Source: Cyclobacterium salsum
Lineage (GTDB): Bacteria > Bacteroidota > Bacteroidia > Cytophagales > Cyclobacteriaceae
DNA: 64,000 nt
Direction of reading: 5' to 3'
NCBI RefSeq assembly: GCF_010119245.1
Contig: NZ_WNKG01000006.1
Span: 62,001-126,000 of the forward strand
In this document: in pieces, positions 37,375 through 45,632 of the stretch
Layout: each line of letters opens with the position of its first letter
Position numbering within the stretch: position 1 is the first letter of the stretch
Program-made: the position numbers and the translations under genes
Notes under the pieces: generated by a model
Seen by the model: the letters and a program-made list of their open reading frames with translations, nothing else
Database searches by the model: none
Told to the model about the DNA's origin: nothing

Positions 37375-38064
37375 TTACTTACCAATAAAAATCCGGTAGT
37401 AAAATTGGAGCTGCATGAGCATGTCGGCCTTGATTCTCTTCTGCTGTTGATTATTCCCTTCCAGTTCAGAAAAGGGGCTTACTACTAGTGTTGCTTCTAC
37501 TCCGATGTCCGCATCTGACTTCAAATCCTTGAAAATACCCACCCTAAAGGGAATGTAGATTCCAGCGTCGGAAGCAGAATAGGTCTCGGTTCTTCTGGAA
37601 GGATCATTTAGTATTAATTTCTCATCGGTTCTTTGGGAATAGTAATACCCCAGGCCTAATCCCGTATATACCTTTATCAATGAAGGTAGGTAACCGCTCT
37701 GATTAGGGTTGAAATGGTAAATGGGCATGATATCCGCAAAATAGAGGTTTCCTTTGAAGGCATGAGGCAAATTTGATTCGGCTATCTTGTCTATTTGTTC
37801 CGCATTGTAAAAATCACCACTATTTATCATTTGCCAGCCAACCGTTGCTTTCACATCAAAGAACGTTTCAATTTTTTTGCTATAATCCAAACTCAGAACA
37901 GGAAGCACCTTAAATTTGAACTTGCTGTGAACGCCCGTATTGTCTCCGTACATCTTAGCGGGGCCGATACCAATGCCCAATCTGTCCGTCCTATTATCCT
38001 GAGCAAAGGAGGATAGCGAAAAAAAGAATAGGATGCCGACAAAAGTTAATAAAATTGTTTTCAT
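37375..38064 (-). CDS. Outer-membrane beta-barrel protein
   Basis: 229 residues from the ATG at 38064; an upstream in-frame Met adds 8 residues that do not fit the signal peptide. The signal peptide ends SSFAQ. The mature protein has strand-turn patterns (GLGLGYYYSQR, FYYRIFIGK at the end) typical of small Bacteroidota outer-membrane barrels. Cargo or role unknown. Stand-alone, divergent from the MoeB-like gene. Confidence 0.78.
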   Translation of the reverse strand: MKTILLTFVGILFFFSLSSFAQDNRTDRLGIGIGPAKMYGDNTGVHSKFKFKVLPVLSLDYSKKIETFFDVKATVGWQMINSGDFYNAEQIDKIAESNLPHAFKGNLYFADIMPIYHFNPNQSGYLPSLIKVYTGLGLGYYYSQRTDEKLILNDPSRRTETYSASDAGIYIPFRVGIFKDLKSDADIGVEATLVVSPFSELEGNNQQQKRIKADMLMQLQFYYRIFIGK

Positions 38065-38305
38065 TCGAGTTTCGGTTTTAACACGCAAGTTAGTAAAATC
38101 ACCTCAATGTATAAAAGAATCTGTATTTGAAACCTGGAAATAGAATTTTTGGTTTAATTTTAAGTGAATTTCTACCCATTCATTGCGTATAGATAGGTAC
38201 GTGGTTCGATGTATTTTGGATTTCCTATCCCAAGTAAGATTTAAAGTACATTCTTTAATCAGATTGGTTGAGGTGAGGGAGAAATTTAGCATTGAAAATT
38301 GGCTT

Positions 38306-39451
38306 ATGAGCAACAACATTTTTTCTGATAAGGAATTTGAACACTACAGCCGGCATTTTGCCTTGCCCGGATTCGGAATTGAGGCCCAGGAAAAGCTAAA
38401 AAAATCCCGGGTGTTGGTCGTTGGTTCCGGCGGTTTGGGAAGTCCCCTGCTCTTGTACCTGGCCGCGGCAGGAGTAGGACAGATCGGAATTATAGATTTC
38501 GACCGGGTAGACCCTTCTAATTTACACCGGCAGGTGCTTTTTGATGGATCTCAGATTGGCGATGCCAAGGTACTGGCAGCAAAAAAGAGGCTTGAAGGCA
38601 TCAATCCTTTTATACGGATTGAAACCTACGAACAGCGGCTAACCTCGGGCAATGCCCTGGAAATCATATCCGGATACGATGTGGTGGCCGATGGGACGGA
38701 TAATTTCCCAACCCGGTACCTGGTAAATGACGCTTGTGTATTGACTGGAAAACCGAATGTGTACGGTTCGGTCTATCAATTTGAAGGCCAGGTGGCGGTA
38801 TTTAATTACCGGGATAAAGAGGGGAATACGGGACCGAATTATCGGGATTTATATCCCAGCCCCCCACCGGCGGGATTGGTGCCCAACTGTGCAGAAAGTG
38901 GTGTACTGGGAGTGCTTCCGGGGATTATTGGGAGCATACAAGCACTGGAGGTGATCAAAATCATAACTGGAGTCGGAGAGGTTAGTAGTGGGAAAATAGT
39001 TCTTTTCGATGCCTTAACCTTAGTCAGCAGGAACTTTACCATCAAGAGGAAGAGCGGAAACCCCCTGAATGGCGAACGGCCCACGATCAACAAATTGATC
39101 GATTACGAAGCATTTTGTGGGGTAAATACAGCATACAAAGTGAAGCAACTTTCCGTCGAGGCCTTTCGGTCGTTACAAGCCCAAGGCGAAAAATATCAGC
39201 TAATTGACGTTAGGGAACCCTATGAATACGAACGGTCCAACCTAGGGGGTGAGTTGGTGCCCTTGGCACGCATTGATTCCTACGCGAAACAGATTGTCAG
39301 GGATAACAAAGTGATCGTCCACTGTGAAATGGGGGGGAGGAGTGAACAGGCCATCAAGCAGCTGGAAGATAATTTTGGGTTTTCCAATCTGTTTAATCTG
39401 GAGGGAGGTATTAAAGCTTACCTGGCCAAATACCAGGAGGATTTAAAATAA
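38306..39451 (+). CDS. MoeB/ThiF-type E1-like enzyme with C-terminal rhodanese domain
   Basis: 381 residues from ATG 38306; an in-frame upstream extension of 41 codons lacks homology signs. The E1 domain carries VGSGGLGSPLLLYLAAAG (39-56), DFD (64-66), NLHRQ and PNCAESGVLG. The C-terminal rhodanese domain has active-site Cys340 in VHCEMGGRS. Such fusions adenylate a sulfur-carrier protein (MoaD or ThiS) and supply the sulfur as persulfide for molybdopterin or thiamin synthesis. No moa or thi genes are adjacent. This is a conventional relative of the unusual E1-like protein at 10805-11917. Confidence 0.92.
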   Translation: MSNNIFSDKEFEHYSRHFALPGFGIEAQEKLKKSRVLVVGSGGLGSPLLLYLAAAGVGQIGIIDFDRVDPSNLHRQVLFDGSQIGDAKVLAAKKRLEGINPFIRIETYEQRLTSGNALEIISGYDVVADGTDNFPTRYLVNDACVLTGKPNVYGSVYQFEGQVAVFNYRDKEGNTGPNYRDLYPSPPPAGLVPNCAESGVLGVLPGIIGSIQALEVIKIITGVGEVSSGKIVLFDALTLVSRNFTIKRKSGNPLNGERPTINKLIDYEAFCGVNTAYKVKQLSVEAFRSLQAQGEKYQLIDVREPYEYERSNLGGELVPLARIDSYAKQIVRDNKVIVHCEMGGRSEQAIKQLEDNFGFSNLFNLEGGIKAYLAKYQEDLK

Positions 39452-39481
39452 GGGTTCAGAGGAAACTGAGGCACATGGTTT

Positions 39482-39991
39482 CTATTGCCCCTCTTCTTCC
39501 TCAGGATTCCGGTTCTCCAATGGTTTTAAGTTATCCGGGATAGCAGGATTGAGTTCCTCATCGTCTTTTTCATAGGGAAATATCTCCACGATCGGACTTT
39601 CGCTTACTTCAGGCACATTAAAACTAACCAGCATGTTGTTCAGGCTCTCGTAAATTCGTTCGTAGGCCTCTTTTACATGGTGGGCAGTGACAAGCATGTA
39701 TTGGGTCACCTTTTTTTCCTTGCCACTATCTGCATCCGCCACGATGTAGGTAATCTTGCATTTGTGCCAAACGTCAATATCATCGTAGAAAAACACATCC
39801 ACAATATTGCTTTTACCGATACTCGTTACCTGAAAGTCACCGCGGATAACGCTGCCGAGCATGTCGTATATGCGGGCTTCGGCCTCCGTAAAGGAGACAG
39901 CATCTACCAGGTATTGTTCGGATACATTTTTGAGCAAGCCCTGCTCGTTTTCTTTGGCATATTTTACTTTACACAAAAACCAGGTTCTCAT
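39482..39991 (-). CDS. DUF4494 protein
   Basis: 169 residues, cytoplasmic, no signal. The motifs MRTWFLCKVKY, VSEQYLVDAVSFTEAEARIY and VFFYDDIDVWHKCKITYI are the hallmarks of DUF4494, a small Bacteroidota family of unknown function. An acidic, Pro-rich tail (about 145-169) follows the domain. Convergent with the MoeB-rhodanese gene and divergent from the DASS transporter. Confidence 0.85.
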   Translation of the reverse strand: MRTWFLCKVKYAKENEQGLLKNVSEQYLVDAVSFTEAEARIYDMLGSVIRGDFQVTSIGKSNIVDVFFYDDIDVWHKCKITYIVADADSGKEKKVTQYMLVTAHHVKEAYERIYESLNNMLVSFNVPEVSESPIVEIFPYEKDDEELNPAIPDNLKPLENRNPEEEEGQ

Positions 39992-40190
39992 AATTCGTTC
40001 GCTTCAGAATTGCTTTGGAGCCACGAAGGTAAACCGAAATCCCTAAAACAAAAAAAGGTTTTTTTCAAATCGTTTGCAACCCTTCCTAATAATTAAATCC
40101 TTTACTTTATTGCCAAATCATTCGCTTTTTTACAGTAGTTCTTGAAAATTCAGCTTATTTTGGTGCTTTTCCAACCACCAAGTGCCAGTG

Positions 40191-41669
40191 ATGAATGTAT
40201 CAGGGAATGCCAGTGGCGTATCTGCTGCCAATAATTTCGGTCTTTTTTTGGGACCTTTTCTGTTTGCTGTATTTTTTGTCGGGGAGTATGCTGCGATCTG
40301 GACCTTGGGTGACAGCGGAAGCGTCATTGCGCTTGGAGTTTGGATGTTGTGTTGGTGGGTTACAGAGGCGGTACCCATACCTGTTACGGCCCTATTGCCC
40401 ATGATTTTATTGCCCTTGATGGGCGTTTTCGAAATGAGCGAAGCTACCGCTCCCTATGCCAATCCGATCATTTATTTGTTTATGGGAGGGTTCATCATTG
40501 CCCTGGCTATGGAACGCAACCAATTGCACCTGCGGATTGCACTAAATTTGATCAAATTCACCGGAACCCGACCGGATGGGATCATTCTGGGTTTTTACCT
40601 GGCAACCCTGTTTTTGAGCATGTGGATTAGCAATACGGCCACTGCGGTGATGATGTTGCCCATTGCCCTGTCCATTTTGCAGTTAATTCAGTCTACCAAT
40701 CCGGATCTGGCCGGGAAAAAGGGCTTTTCCAATTTTGCCTTTGCCCTGATGTTGGGCATCGCCTATGCTGCCAATATTGGCGGAGTGATCACCATTATCG
40801 GTACTCCTCCCAATGTGGTATTGGTAGGATACATGCAGGAATTGTACGGGGTTTCCATTGATTTCAGCCGCTGGTTACTGATTGGTTTGCCGATCGGTCT
40901 TATCATGGGCTTGCTGATGTATGTGCTACTGGTGAAAGTGGCTTATCCCAATAAACTGGGACATATTGCCGGGTCAGCGAAAGTCATTCAGGAGCAGTTG
41001 CAGGCGCTGGGGCCGGTGAGCACTGCCGAAATCCGGACCGCGGGCGTGCTGGTGATGACGGCACTACTTTGGATTCTCCGGAATCCTTTAAACAAACTTT
41101 TGCCAAATGCTTTTTTAAACGATACCATTATTGCGATGATAGGGGGCGTGTTGGTGTTTTTAATCCCGGCATCGCGCCTTCAAGGAAGGCGGTTGCTGGA
41201 TTGGAAGAGCATGCAGCAGCTTCCCTGGGGGATTTTACTGCTTTTCGGAGGAGGGATGTCGCTCGCTAAGGGCATGGAAGCTGCCGGGATCATTCAGGGA
41301 ATTGGTGGGTACATTTCCGAAAATCAATGGTTTTCCGTCGCGGTACTGGTACTGGCCCTCACAGCCGTTTCCTTGTTTCTAACCGAAGTGATGAGTAATG
41401 TAGCACTGGTAACCATCTTCCTTCCGGTGGTCATGGGGATTGCTAATGGGTTGGGGGAGGAGGTATTGTTATTTGCGATACCGGTGACCATGGCAAGTAG
41501 TTTTGCCTTTATGCTTCCCATTTCCACTCCTCCCAACGCCATTCTGTTTAGTAGCGGGTATATTGGCATGCGGGAAATGATGAAAGTAGGCATTGTATTG
41601 AATTTGCTTGCAATACTACTGCTGTGGATTGCTGCCTATTCGCTGATTTATTGGGTATATGTGCGTTGA
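40191..41669 (+). CDS. DASS/SLC13-family anion transporter
   Basis: 492 residues from ATG 40191; GTG codons at 40182 and 40188 are possible alternatives. About 11-12 membrane helices with the two repeated Ser-Asn-Thr type motifs (ISNTATAVMMLP and MSNVALVTIFLP) and the paired GTPPNVVL/STPPNAILF loops that bind Na+ and substrate. Family members import C4-dicarboxylates, citrate or sulfate. Specificity not decidable. Stand-alone; convergent with truA. Confidence 0.93.
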   Translation: MNVSGNASGVSAANNFGLFLGPFLFAVFFVGEYAAIWTLGDSGSVIALGVWMLCWWVTEAVPIPVTALLPMILLPLMGVFEMSEATAPYANPIIYLFMGGFIIALAMERNQLHLRIALNLIKFTGTRPDGIILGFYLATLFLSMWISNTATAVMMLPIALSILQLIQSTNPDLAGKKGFSNFAFALMLGIAYAANIGGVITIIGTPPNVVLVGYMQELYGVSIDFSRWLLIGLPIGLIMGLLMYVLLVKVAYPNKLGHIAGSAKVIQEQLQALGPVSTAEIRTAGVLVMTALLWILRNPLNKLLPNAFLNDTIIAMIGGVLVFLIPASRLQGRRLLDWKSMQQLPWGILLLFGGGMSLAKGMEAAGIIQGIGGYISENQWFSVAVLVLALTAVSLFLTEVMSNVALVTIFLPVVMGIANGLGEEVLLFAIPVTMASSFAFMLPISTPPNAILFSSGYIGMREMMKVGIVLNLLAILLLWIAAYSLIYWVYVR

Positions 41670-41700
41670 GGTCATGAATTCGCCTAATACCGCTGAGAAT

Positions 41701-42501
41701 TTAAGAAATGTCCAGGCTTTCGGTTCTGAAAGTCACCTCCTCCAGTACCAGTCCTACGGCAGGTGGTTTTGGGCATAAGGGACTTTTTTCAGTACTTTGC
41801 AAGGCTTTTTCAAGCCTATCCAGGCTAAGTTCACCGTTGCCAAGCATAAAAAGGGATGCTGCCATTCTTCTCACCTGATGCATCAGAAAACCCGCTCCTT
41901 TTACCCTAAATACCCAGGTGTTTTCTGTTGGAAGCCAGGGTAAATCCTCCTTTACAGGATGGATAGCGGCGTAATCGATTTGCCGGATAAAATTTTCGGT
42001 ATTTTTCCCGGGGCTGCAAAAGCGGCGAAAATCATGTTGGCCCTGAAAAAGCGACGCCCCTTGTTCCATTAGGGGCAAGTTCGGGTTTTTGCCCGCGTAG
42101 GCCAGGGTTCCGGTCAGAAAGGGATGGGGTTTTTCGCCGACCGAAAAAAAGTAACCGTACTGTTTGCGACACACATCCTGAATGATGTTGAAAGAAGCAG
42201 GTACAGGCTGGCAACTCAGCAGCCGAATATCCGGAGGTAGGTTTTCATTGGCATGGAACAGGAAGGAAGCTGTGTCGAGTGGATGTTTTAAAAAAAGCTC
42301 AAAGGCTCCATTAAGGCAAGAAACGCCACTATCCGTTCGGCTGGCTCCCAGCAGCGTGAAATCTTCATGGCCAAGCAGGTAGCGGAACCTTCGGTGCAGG
42401 GTGCCCTGTATGGTTTTCACTCCTTTTTGGACCTGCCAGCCATGGTAGCGCAGGCCCAGATACTGTATCCGAAACAGGTAAGTGTAGGGACGGGTTTGCA
42501 T
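41701..42501 (-). CDS. truA: tRNA pseudouridine(38-40) synthase
   Basis: 266 residues. Catalytic Asp in GASRTDSGVSCLNGAF, the YLGLRYHGWQVQKGVKTIQG start, and the KGAGFLMHQVRRMA substrate motif near the C-terminus. Modifies uridines 38-40 in the anticodon arm. The usual GRTDxGVHA is slightly altered (SRTDSGVSC), but the Asp and Arg are kept, so it should be active. Confidence 0.92.
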   Translation of the reverse strand: MQTRPYTYLFRIQYLGLRYHGWQVQKGVKTIQGTLHRRFRYLLGHEDFTLLGASRTDSGVSCLNGAFELFLKHPLDTASFLFHANENLPPDIRLLSCQPVPASFNIIQDVCRKQYGYFFSVGEKPHPFLTGTLAYAGKNPNLPLMEQGASLFQGQHDFRRFCSPGKNTENFIRQIDYAAIHPVKEDLPWLPTENTWVFRVKGAGFLMHQVRRMAASLFMLGNGELSLDRLEKALQSTEKSPLCPKPPAVGLVLEEVTFRTESLDIS

Positions 42502-42633
42502 GAGGTAAAACTACGGTTTGGGAAGAAAGAGTGCAAGGGCAGGCCTTAGGGTTGCAAATAGCCAGAGTTTGCGCTGACAGGTGTGCAGGTAGGCAATATG
42601 GGTACCGGTGATGTTCATGGCTCAATATAGAAA

Positions 42634-42909
42634 TCAGAATAACCACAAGGGAATTTTATTTTTGTGGCCAATTTCAATACTATCTGCTACAATATAGGCA
42701 TTTTGTTCTTAGCTAATTTGTTTTTGAGTTTTAGACTTTCCGCCGATTTCAAATAGTTGCTTACCTATCCTGAAATCACCGGCAGTGGAATACTCATTAG
42801 GATGATGTACGGATAGCTGATTTATAAAAAAGCTTTCCCCAATACTACCAATATCCGCATCATGATAGGAAAGGGAATAGGAAATATTGGGATGATACAC
42901 TATTGGAAT
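42634..42909 (-). pseudogene. C-terminal remnant of a DUF4143-type AAA ATPase
   Basis: On the minus strand a frame from about 42909 encodes DADIGSIGESFFINQLS, then GDFRIGKQLFEIGGKSKTQK, the typical end of ATP-binding proteins of the DUF4143/AAA_14 group. A TAA stop follows (42709-42711). The same frame then continues with EQNAYIVADSIEIGHKNK and IPLWLF before TGA at 42634-42636, which is the expected family C-terminus. So an in-frame nonsense codon and loss of the first about 300 residues show decay. Upstream in-frame TGA at 42910. The rest of 42502-43043 shows nothing else convincing. Confidence 0.8.
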
Positions 42910-43043
42910 TCACGAAGACTATATACGATAGGTTATTTTGTTTTGTAGGCGCTATCAAATTGATTTGTTACAACCTTTTTGTCTTAAATCAGGTCGCCAT
43001 CCTTTTACGAAGGAAATAACATGTTGTAAAGTCCGAAGATTTC

Positions 43044-43238
43044 CTAAACGCTGATTAAACCGGCGGACCTTAATTCAGCCCTGAGCGCAGTTAATCTGGA
43101 GTAAGTGGAATAGATCTTTGTTGCCAGGTCTGCTGCCTCCTGCTGAATACCGGGTGTATCCGTAGCTATTTTCAGTAATAGGGCTATCCTTTCATAAAAA
43201 TTCCATCCATCCCTCCTCAAACGATTGGCGGGTATCCC
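43044..43238 (-). CDS. Possible small helical protein overlapping the end of the pRiA4b-like gene
   Basis: A minus-strand frame beginning inside the last codons of the upstream gene and ending at 43044 encodes about 60 residues rich in helix-forming residues (IALLLKIATDTPGIQQEAA, then ATKIYSTYSRLTALRAEL). No ATG suits; a TTG in the overlap or a frameshift from the upstream gene would be needed, so the start given is approximate. The amphipathic, coding-like composition argues for it, the missing start against. Confidence 0.35.
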   Translation of the reverse strand, partial: GIPANRLRRDGWNFYERIALLLKIATDTPGIQQEAADLATKIYSTYSRLTALRAELRSAGLISV

Positions 43239-43866
43239 GACTCCATTCACTGGAATGGAAATAGGCCTTTAATGTTTCGTTTATCGGAGAGATAGACACC
43301 TTTTCCACTTCATAGGGCGTTTTCATGTCCAGTCCCAGCCACTCCCGGTAGGAACGGTATTCCGGATGTTTTTTATTGTCAATGGCATCACAAAATTCCT
43401 GATAACCCCAGGGCCCGCCTACATCTTCCGGAGGACACTTACCAAAGGCATCCAGGCAAACGGGAAATCCCTCAAAATGCAGAAGCTCCTGTTTGGTAGG
43501 TTTAAAAAGGCTGATCTTATGCCACCAATCATCCCCAAAATCATACCAGTACCAAAGGTTTTTTCTTCCCAGCATTTCCATGAAATCTCTTTTAAGAAGA
43601 ATCCTGTGGGCCTCAAACTCATTCGGGGGCAGTTCCTCAAAACCATCGATTTCTCCGAAGCTGGCAATAAGTTTCGGTCGCTGCCGGGTGTCTACAAATT
43701 GAAAAAGGTGACTAAATGTCCAGCCCATTGCAATTTGAAGGATGCCGTGAAGTTGCATCATGTTGATGTAATCGGGAACCAATAGTTTTCTGTACACCCC
43801 ATGAGGCATGTTTTCAAGCTGAATATCCAGTTTGATGGGGTTCAGGTGAATGTTTGAGGAAGACAT
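43192..43866 (-). CDS. Plasmid pRiA4b ORF-3 family protein
   Basis: 224 residues. The N-terminal GVYRKLLVPDYINMMQLHG, then IAMGWTFSHLFQF, and the mid segment WYDFGDDWWHKI with FPVCLDAFGKCPPEDVGG, are the defining marks of the pRiA4b ORF-3 (IS1096 TnpR-like) family. These proteins are common in mobile and accessory DNA, and their function is not established; despite the name they are not recombinases by evident motif. Surrounded by an ATPase remnant and a repeat field, consistent with an accessory patch. Confidence 0.85.
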   Translation of the reverse strand: MSSSNIHLNPIKLDIQLENMPHGVYRKLLVPDYINMMQLHGILQIAMGWTFSHLFQFVDTRQRPKLIASFGEIDGFEELPPNEFEAHRILLKRDFMEMLGRKNLWYWYDFGDDWWHKISLFKPTKQELLHFEGFPVCLDAFGKCPPEDVGGPWGYQEFCDAIDNKKHPEYRSYREWLGLDMKTPYEVEKVSISPINETLKAYFHSSEWSRDTRQSFEEGWMEFL

Positions 43867-43990
43867 AGATTTATAGGGTTACTGCAGCGAAGAACCCCTG
43901 CAAGTTAGCCGACAATTCGAAATTTTCAACCAAATTTGAAAGGATTTTGTAGTTGACCCAATTGCTGTTTTCCATCCTAATCGGATTTAA

Positions 43991-44098
43991 GATTGAAGAA
44001 AATAGATTGAAATAGATTGATAAAGATTGGAGAAAAGAGATTGAAATAGATTGAAGAAAATAGATTGAACAAGATTGAAAAATAGGCCAATCTCCCCT
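43991..44098 (+). repeat. AGATTGA heptamer array
   Basis: Seven exact AGATTGA and one AGATTGG copies in about 85 bases, spaced mostly by 3-8 A-rich bases (AGATTGAAGAAAATAGATTG type). Not a coding sequence. Inverted copies (TCAATCT) fill the next 140 bases, so the whole field can fold on itself. Confidence 0.85.
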
Positions 44099-44235
44099 CA
44101 ATCTCCCATCAATCTGACACCTGAGCCTGTCGAAGGCAATCCCCTCAACCCGGCACCGAACAAGGCCCAATCTCCCTTTCAATCTCCCCTCAATCTGACG
44201 CCCGAGCCTGTCGAAGGCCAATCTCCCCTCAATCT
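44088..44235. repeat. Inverted AGATTG field with two TTCGACAGGCTC elements
   Basis: Five exact TCAATCT (reverse complement of AGATTGA) plus three CCAATCT. Two direct copies of CAATCTGACRCCYGAGCC, each continuing TGTCGAAGGC, lie at about 44110-44137 and 44191-44218. Their reverse complement contains the widespread CTTCGACAGGCTC repeat. Translated on the plus strand they give LTPEPVEG twice, a known artefact. The last heptamer contains the stop codon of the next minus-strand gene. Confidence 0.85.
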
Positions 44236-45577
44236 AAGGCCGTATAATCGTCCCGTCAAACTTCCTTACCGTCCAGTTGGAGCGGGTATGCATGGGGTAC
44301 TTTTTGGCCAGGTCCTCGTTGATGTCCACACCCAGTCCCGGAGCTTCGTTTACCCACATGTAGCCGTCTTTCATGGTCGGTGAACCAGGGAAGATTTCCC
44401 GGGAAAGGTCGGAAATACGCGCCGCTTCCTGAATGCCAAAATTCCATACCGCCAGGTCAATGTGTGCATTGGCGGCATGCCCTACGGGCGATACATCCCC
44501 CGGGCCATGCCAGGCAGTTTTTACTCCGTAAAATTCTCCCAGACGCGCTACTTTCATGGCCGGACTGATGCCTCCGATTTGGGAAATGTGGATCCGGATA
44601 TAATCAAACATCCGGTTGGTAATGGGCTCCTTAAATTCGTTGATATTGTTAAAGAGTTCGCCCATGGCTAGCGGAACCGTCGTAGCTTCGCGAAGGGCTT
44701 CAAACCACTCCATCTGCTCCGGAGAAAAGGGGTCCTCGATAAAAAAGGGATGGTAGGGTTCGGTACTTTTGACCACCCGTATGGCATCCATGGGCTCCAG
44801 TCGCTCGTGGATATCGTGCAGCAATTCTACTTCTTCACCACATTGCCGGCGCACGGTCTCAAAAAGCTTCGGTACATCTCGAATGTATTTGCCCTGATCC
44901 ATGTACTGGTCGCTTTCCCGCCCATAACTTTGTTTTTTGAAATCCGGCTCTCCGGTAAGGCCGGTTCCACCATAGCCTCCTTGCTGAATGCGTACATAGC
45001 GGTATCCCTCCTCCATGTAACCGGATACCTGGTCGGCAGCAGCTTCCGGGGTATTGCCACTGGCATGGGTATAGCAGGGAACTGCGAAACGAGATTTCCC
45101 ACCTAATAGTTGGTAAACAGGCATATTGGCCCGCTTGCCTTTGATGTCCCAAAGGGCCTGGTCCAGACCGCTGATGGCGTTGTTCAGGACGGGGCCGTTG
45201 CGCCAGTAGGAACTGACAAAGGCGGATTGCCACATGTCTTCAATATTGTCTACATCCTTGCCCACGCAGAAATCCTGCAGGTATTTTTCAATCGCTGTAA
45301 TGACAGCAAAGGCCCGCTGCGTAAAGGTGGCGCAACCCAATCCATACAGGCCGGGTTCGGAGGTTTCTACCTTTACCACAATCAGATTAGAGCCGCTGGG
45401 AGCCGTACCGATGGCGCGTACATTGGTGATTTTTAAGGGCGGAAGACCATTTAGAGAAGCCGGTCTTTCGCTGTCTGTCCGGGCATTCGCTTTCGGAGGC
45501 ATGCCTAGTAATCCAGCGGCAGCACCCAGGCCCAGTCCTTTGAGTAATTTTCTTCGGGTAGTGTTTGTCTGAAACAT
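44234..45577 (-). CDS. Tat-exported D-mannonate dehydratase-like enolase-superfamily enzyme
   Basis: 447 residues from ATG 45577; a 46-codon upstream extension is in frame but ahead of the signal. Twin-arginine signal TTRRKLLKGLGLGAAAGLLG. The fold is mandelate racemase/muconate lactonizing type with Mg ligands Asp (LLHDIHERL), Glu (FIEDPF) and Glu (AMGELFNN), and His in TAWHGPGDVSP. YRYVRIQQGG and the NFGIQEAA end follow the mannonate dehydratase (RspA/ManD) group. Would dehydrate a hexonate such as D-mannonate in the periplasm. Last of three tandem paralogues; upstream gap 55 bases. The stop codon lies in a repeat. Confidence 0.82.
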   Translation of the reverse strand: MFQTNTTRRKLLKGLGLGAAAGLLGMPPKANARTDSERPASLNGLPPLKITNVRAIGTAPSGSNLIVVKVETSEPGLYGLGCATFTQRAFAVITAIEKYLQDFCVGKDVDNIEDMWQSAFVSSYWRNGPVLNNAISGLDQALWDIKGKRANMPVYQLLGGKSRFAVPCYTHASGNTPEAAADQVSGYMEEGYRYVRIQQGGYGGTGLTGEPDFKKQSYGRESDQYMDQGKYIRDVPKLFETVRRQCGEEVELLHDIHERLEPMDAIRVVKSTEPYHPFFIEDPFSPEQMEWFEALREATTVPLAMGELFNNINEFKEPITNRMFDYIRIHISQIGGISPAMKVARLGEFYGVKTAWHGPGDVSPVGHAANAHIDLAVWNFGIQEAARISDLSREIFPGSPTMKDGYMWVNEAPGLGVDINEDLAKKYPMHTRSNWTVRKFDGTIIRP

Positions 45578-45632
45578 GTTGTTGATGGGTTTATTCAAAT
45601 AGAGTAAAATGCTAAGTTTGCAGCGATTAATT

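Noticed and set aside
43871-44221. Minus-strand frame of 116 codons over the heptamer array
   Set aside because: Low-complexity translation of AGATTGA repeats with no domain.
44075-44383. Plus-strand frame of 102 codons containing LTPEPVEG twice
   Set aside because: It is a translation of the repeat field and the antisense of the dehydratase gene; LTPEPVEG is a known product of the CTTCGACAGGCTC repeat.
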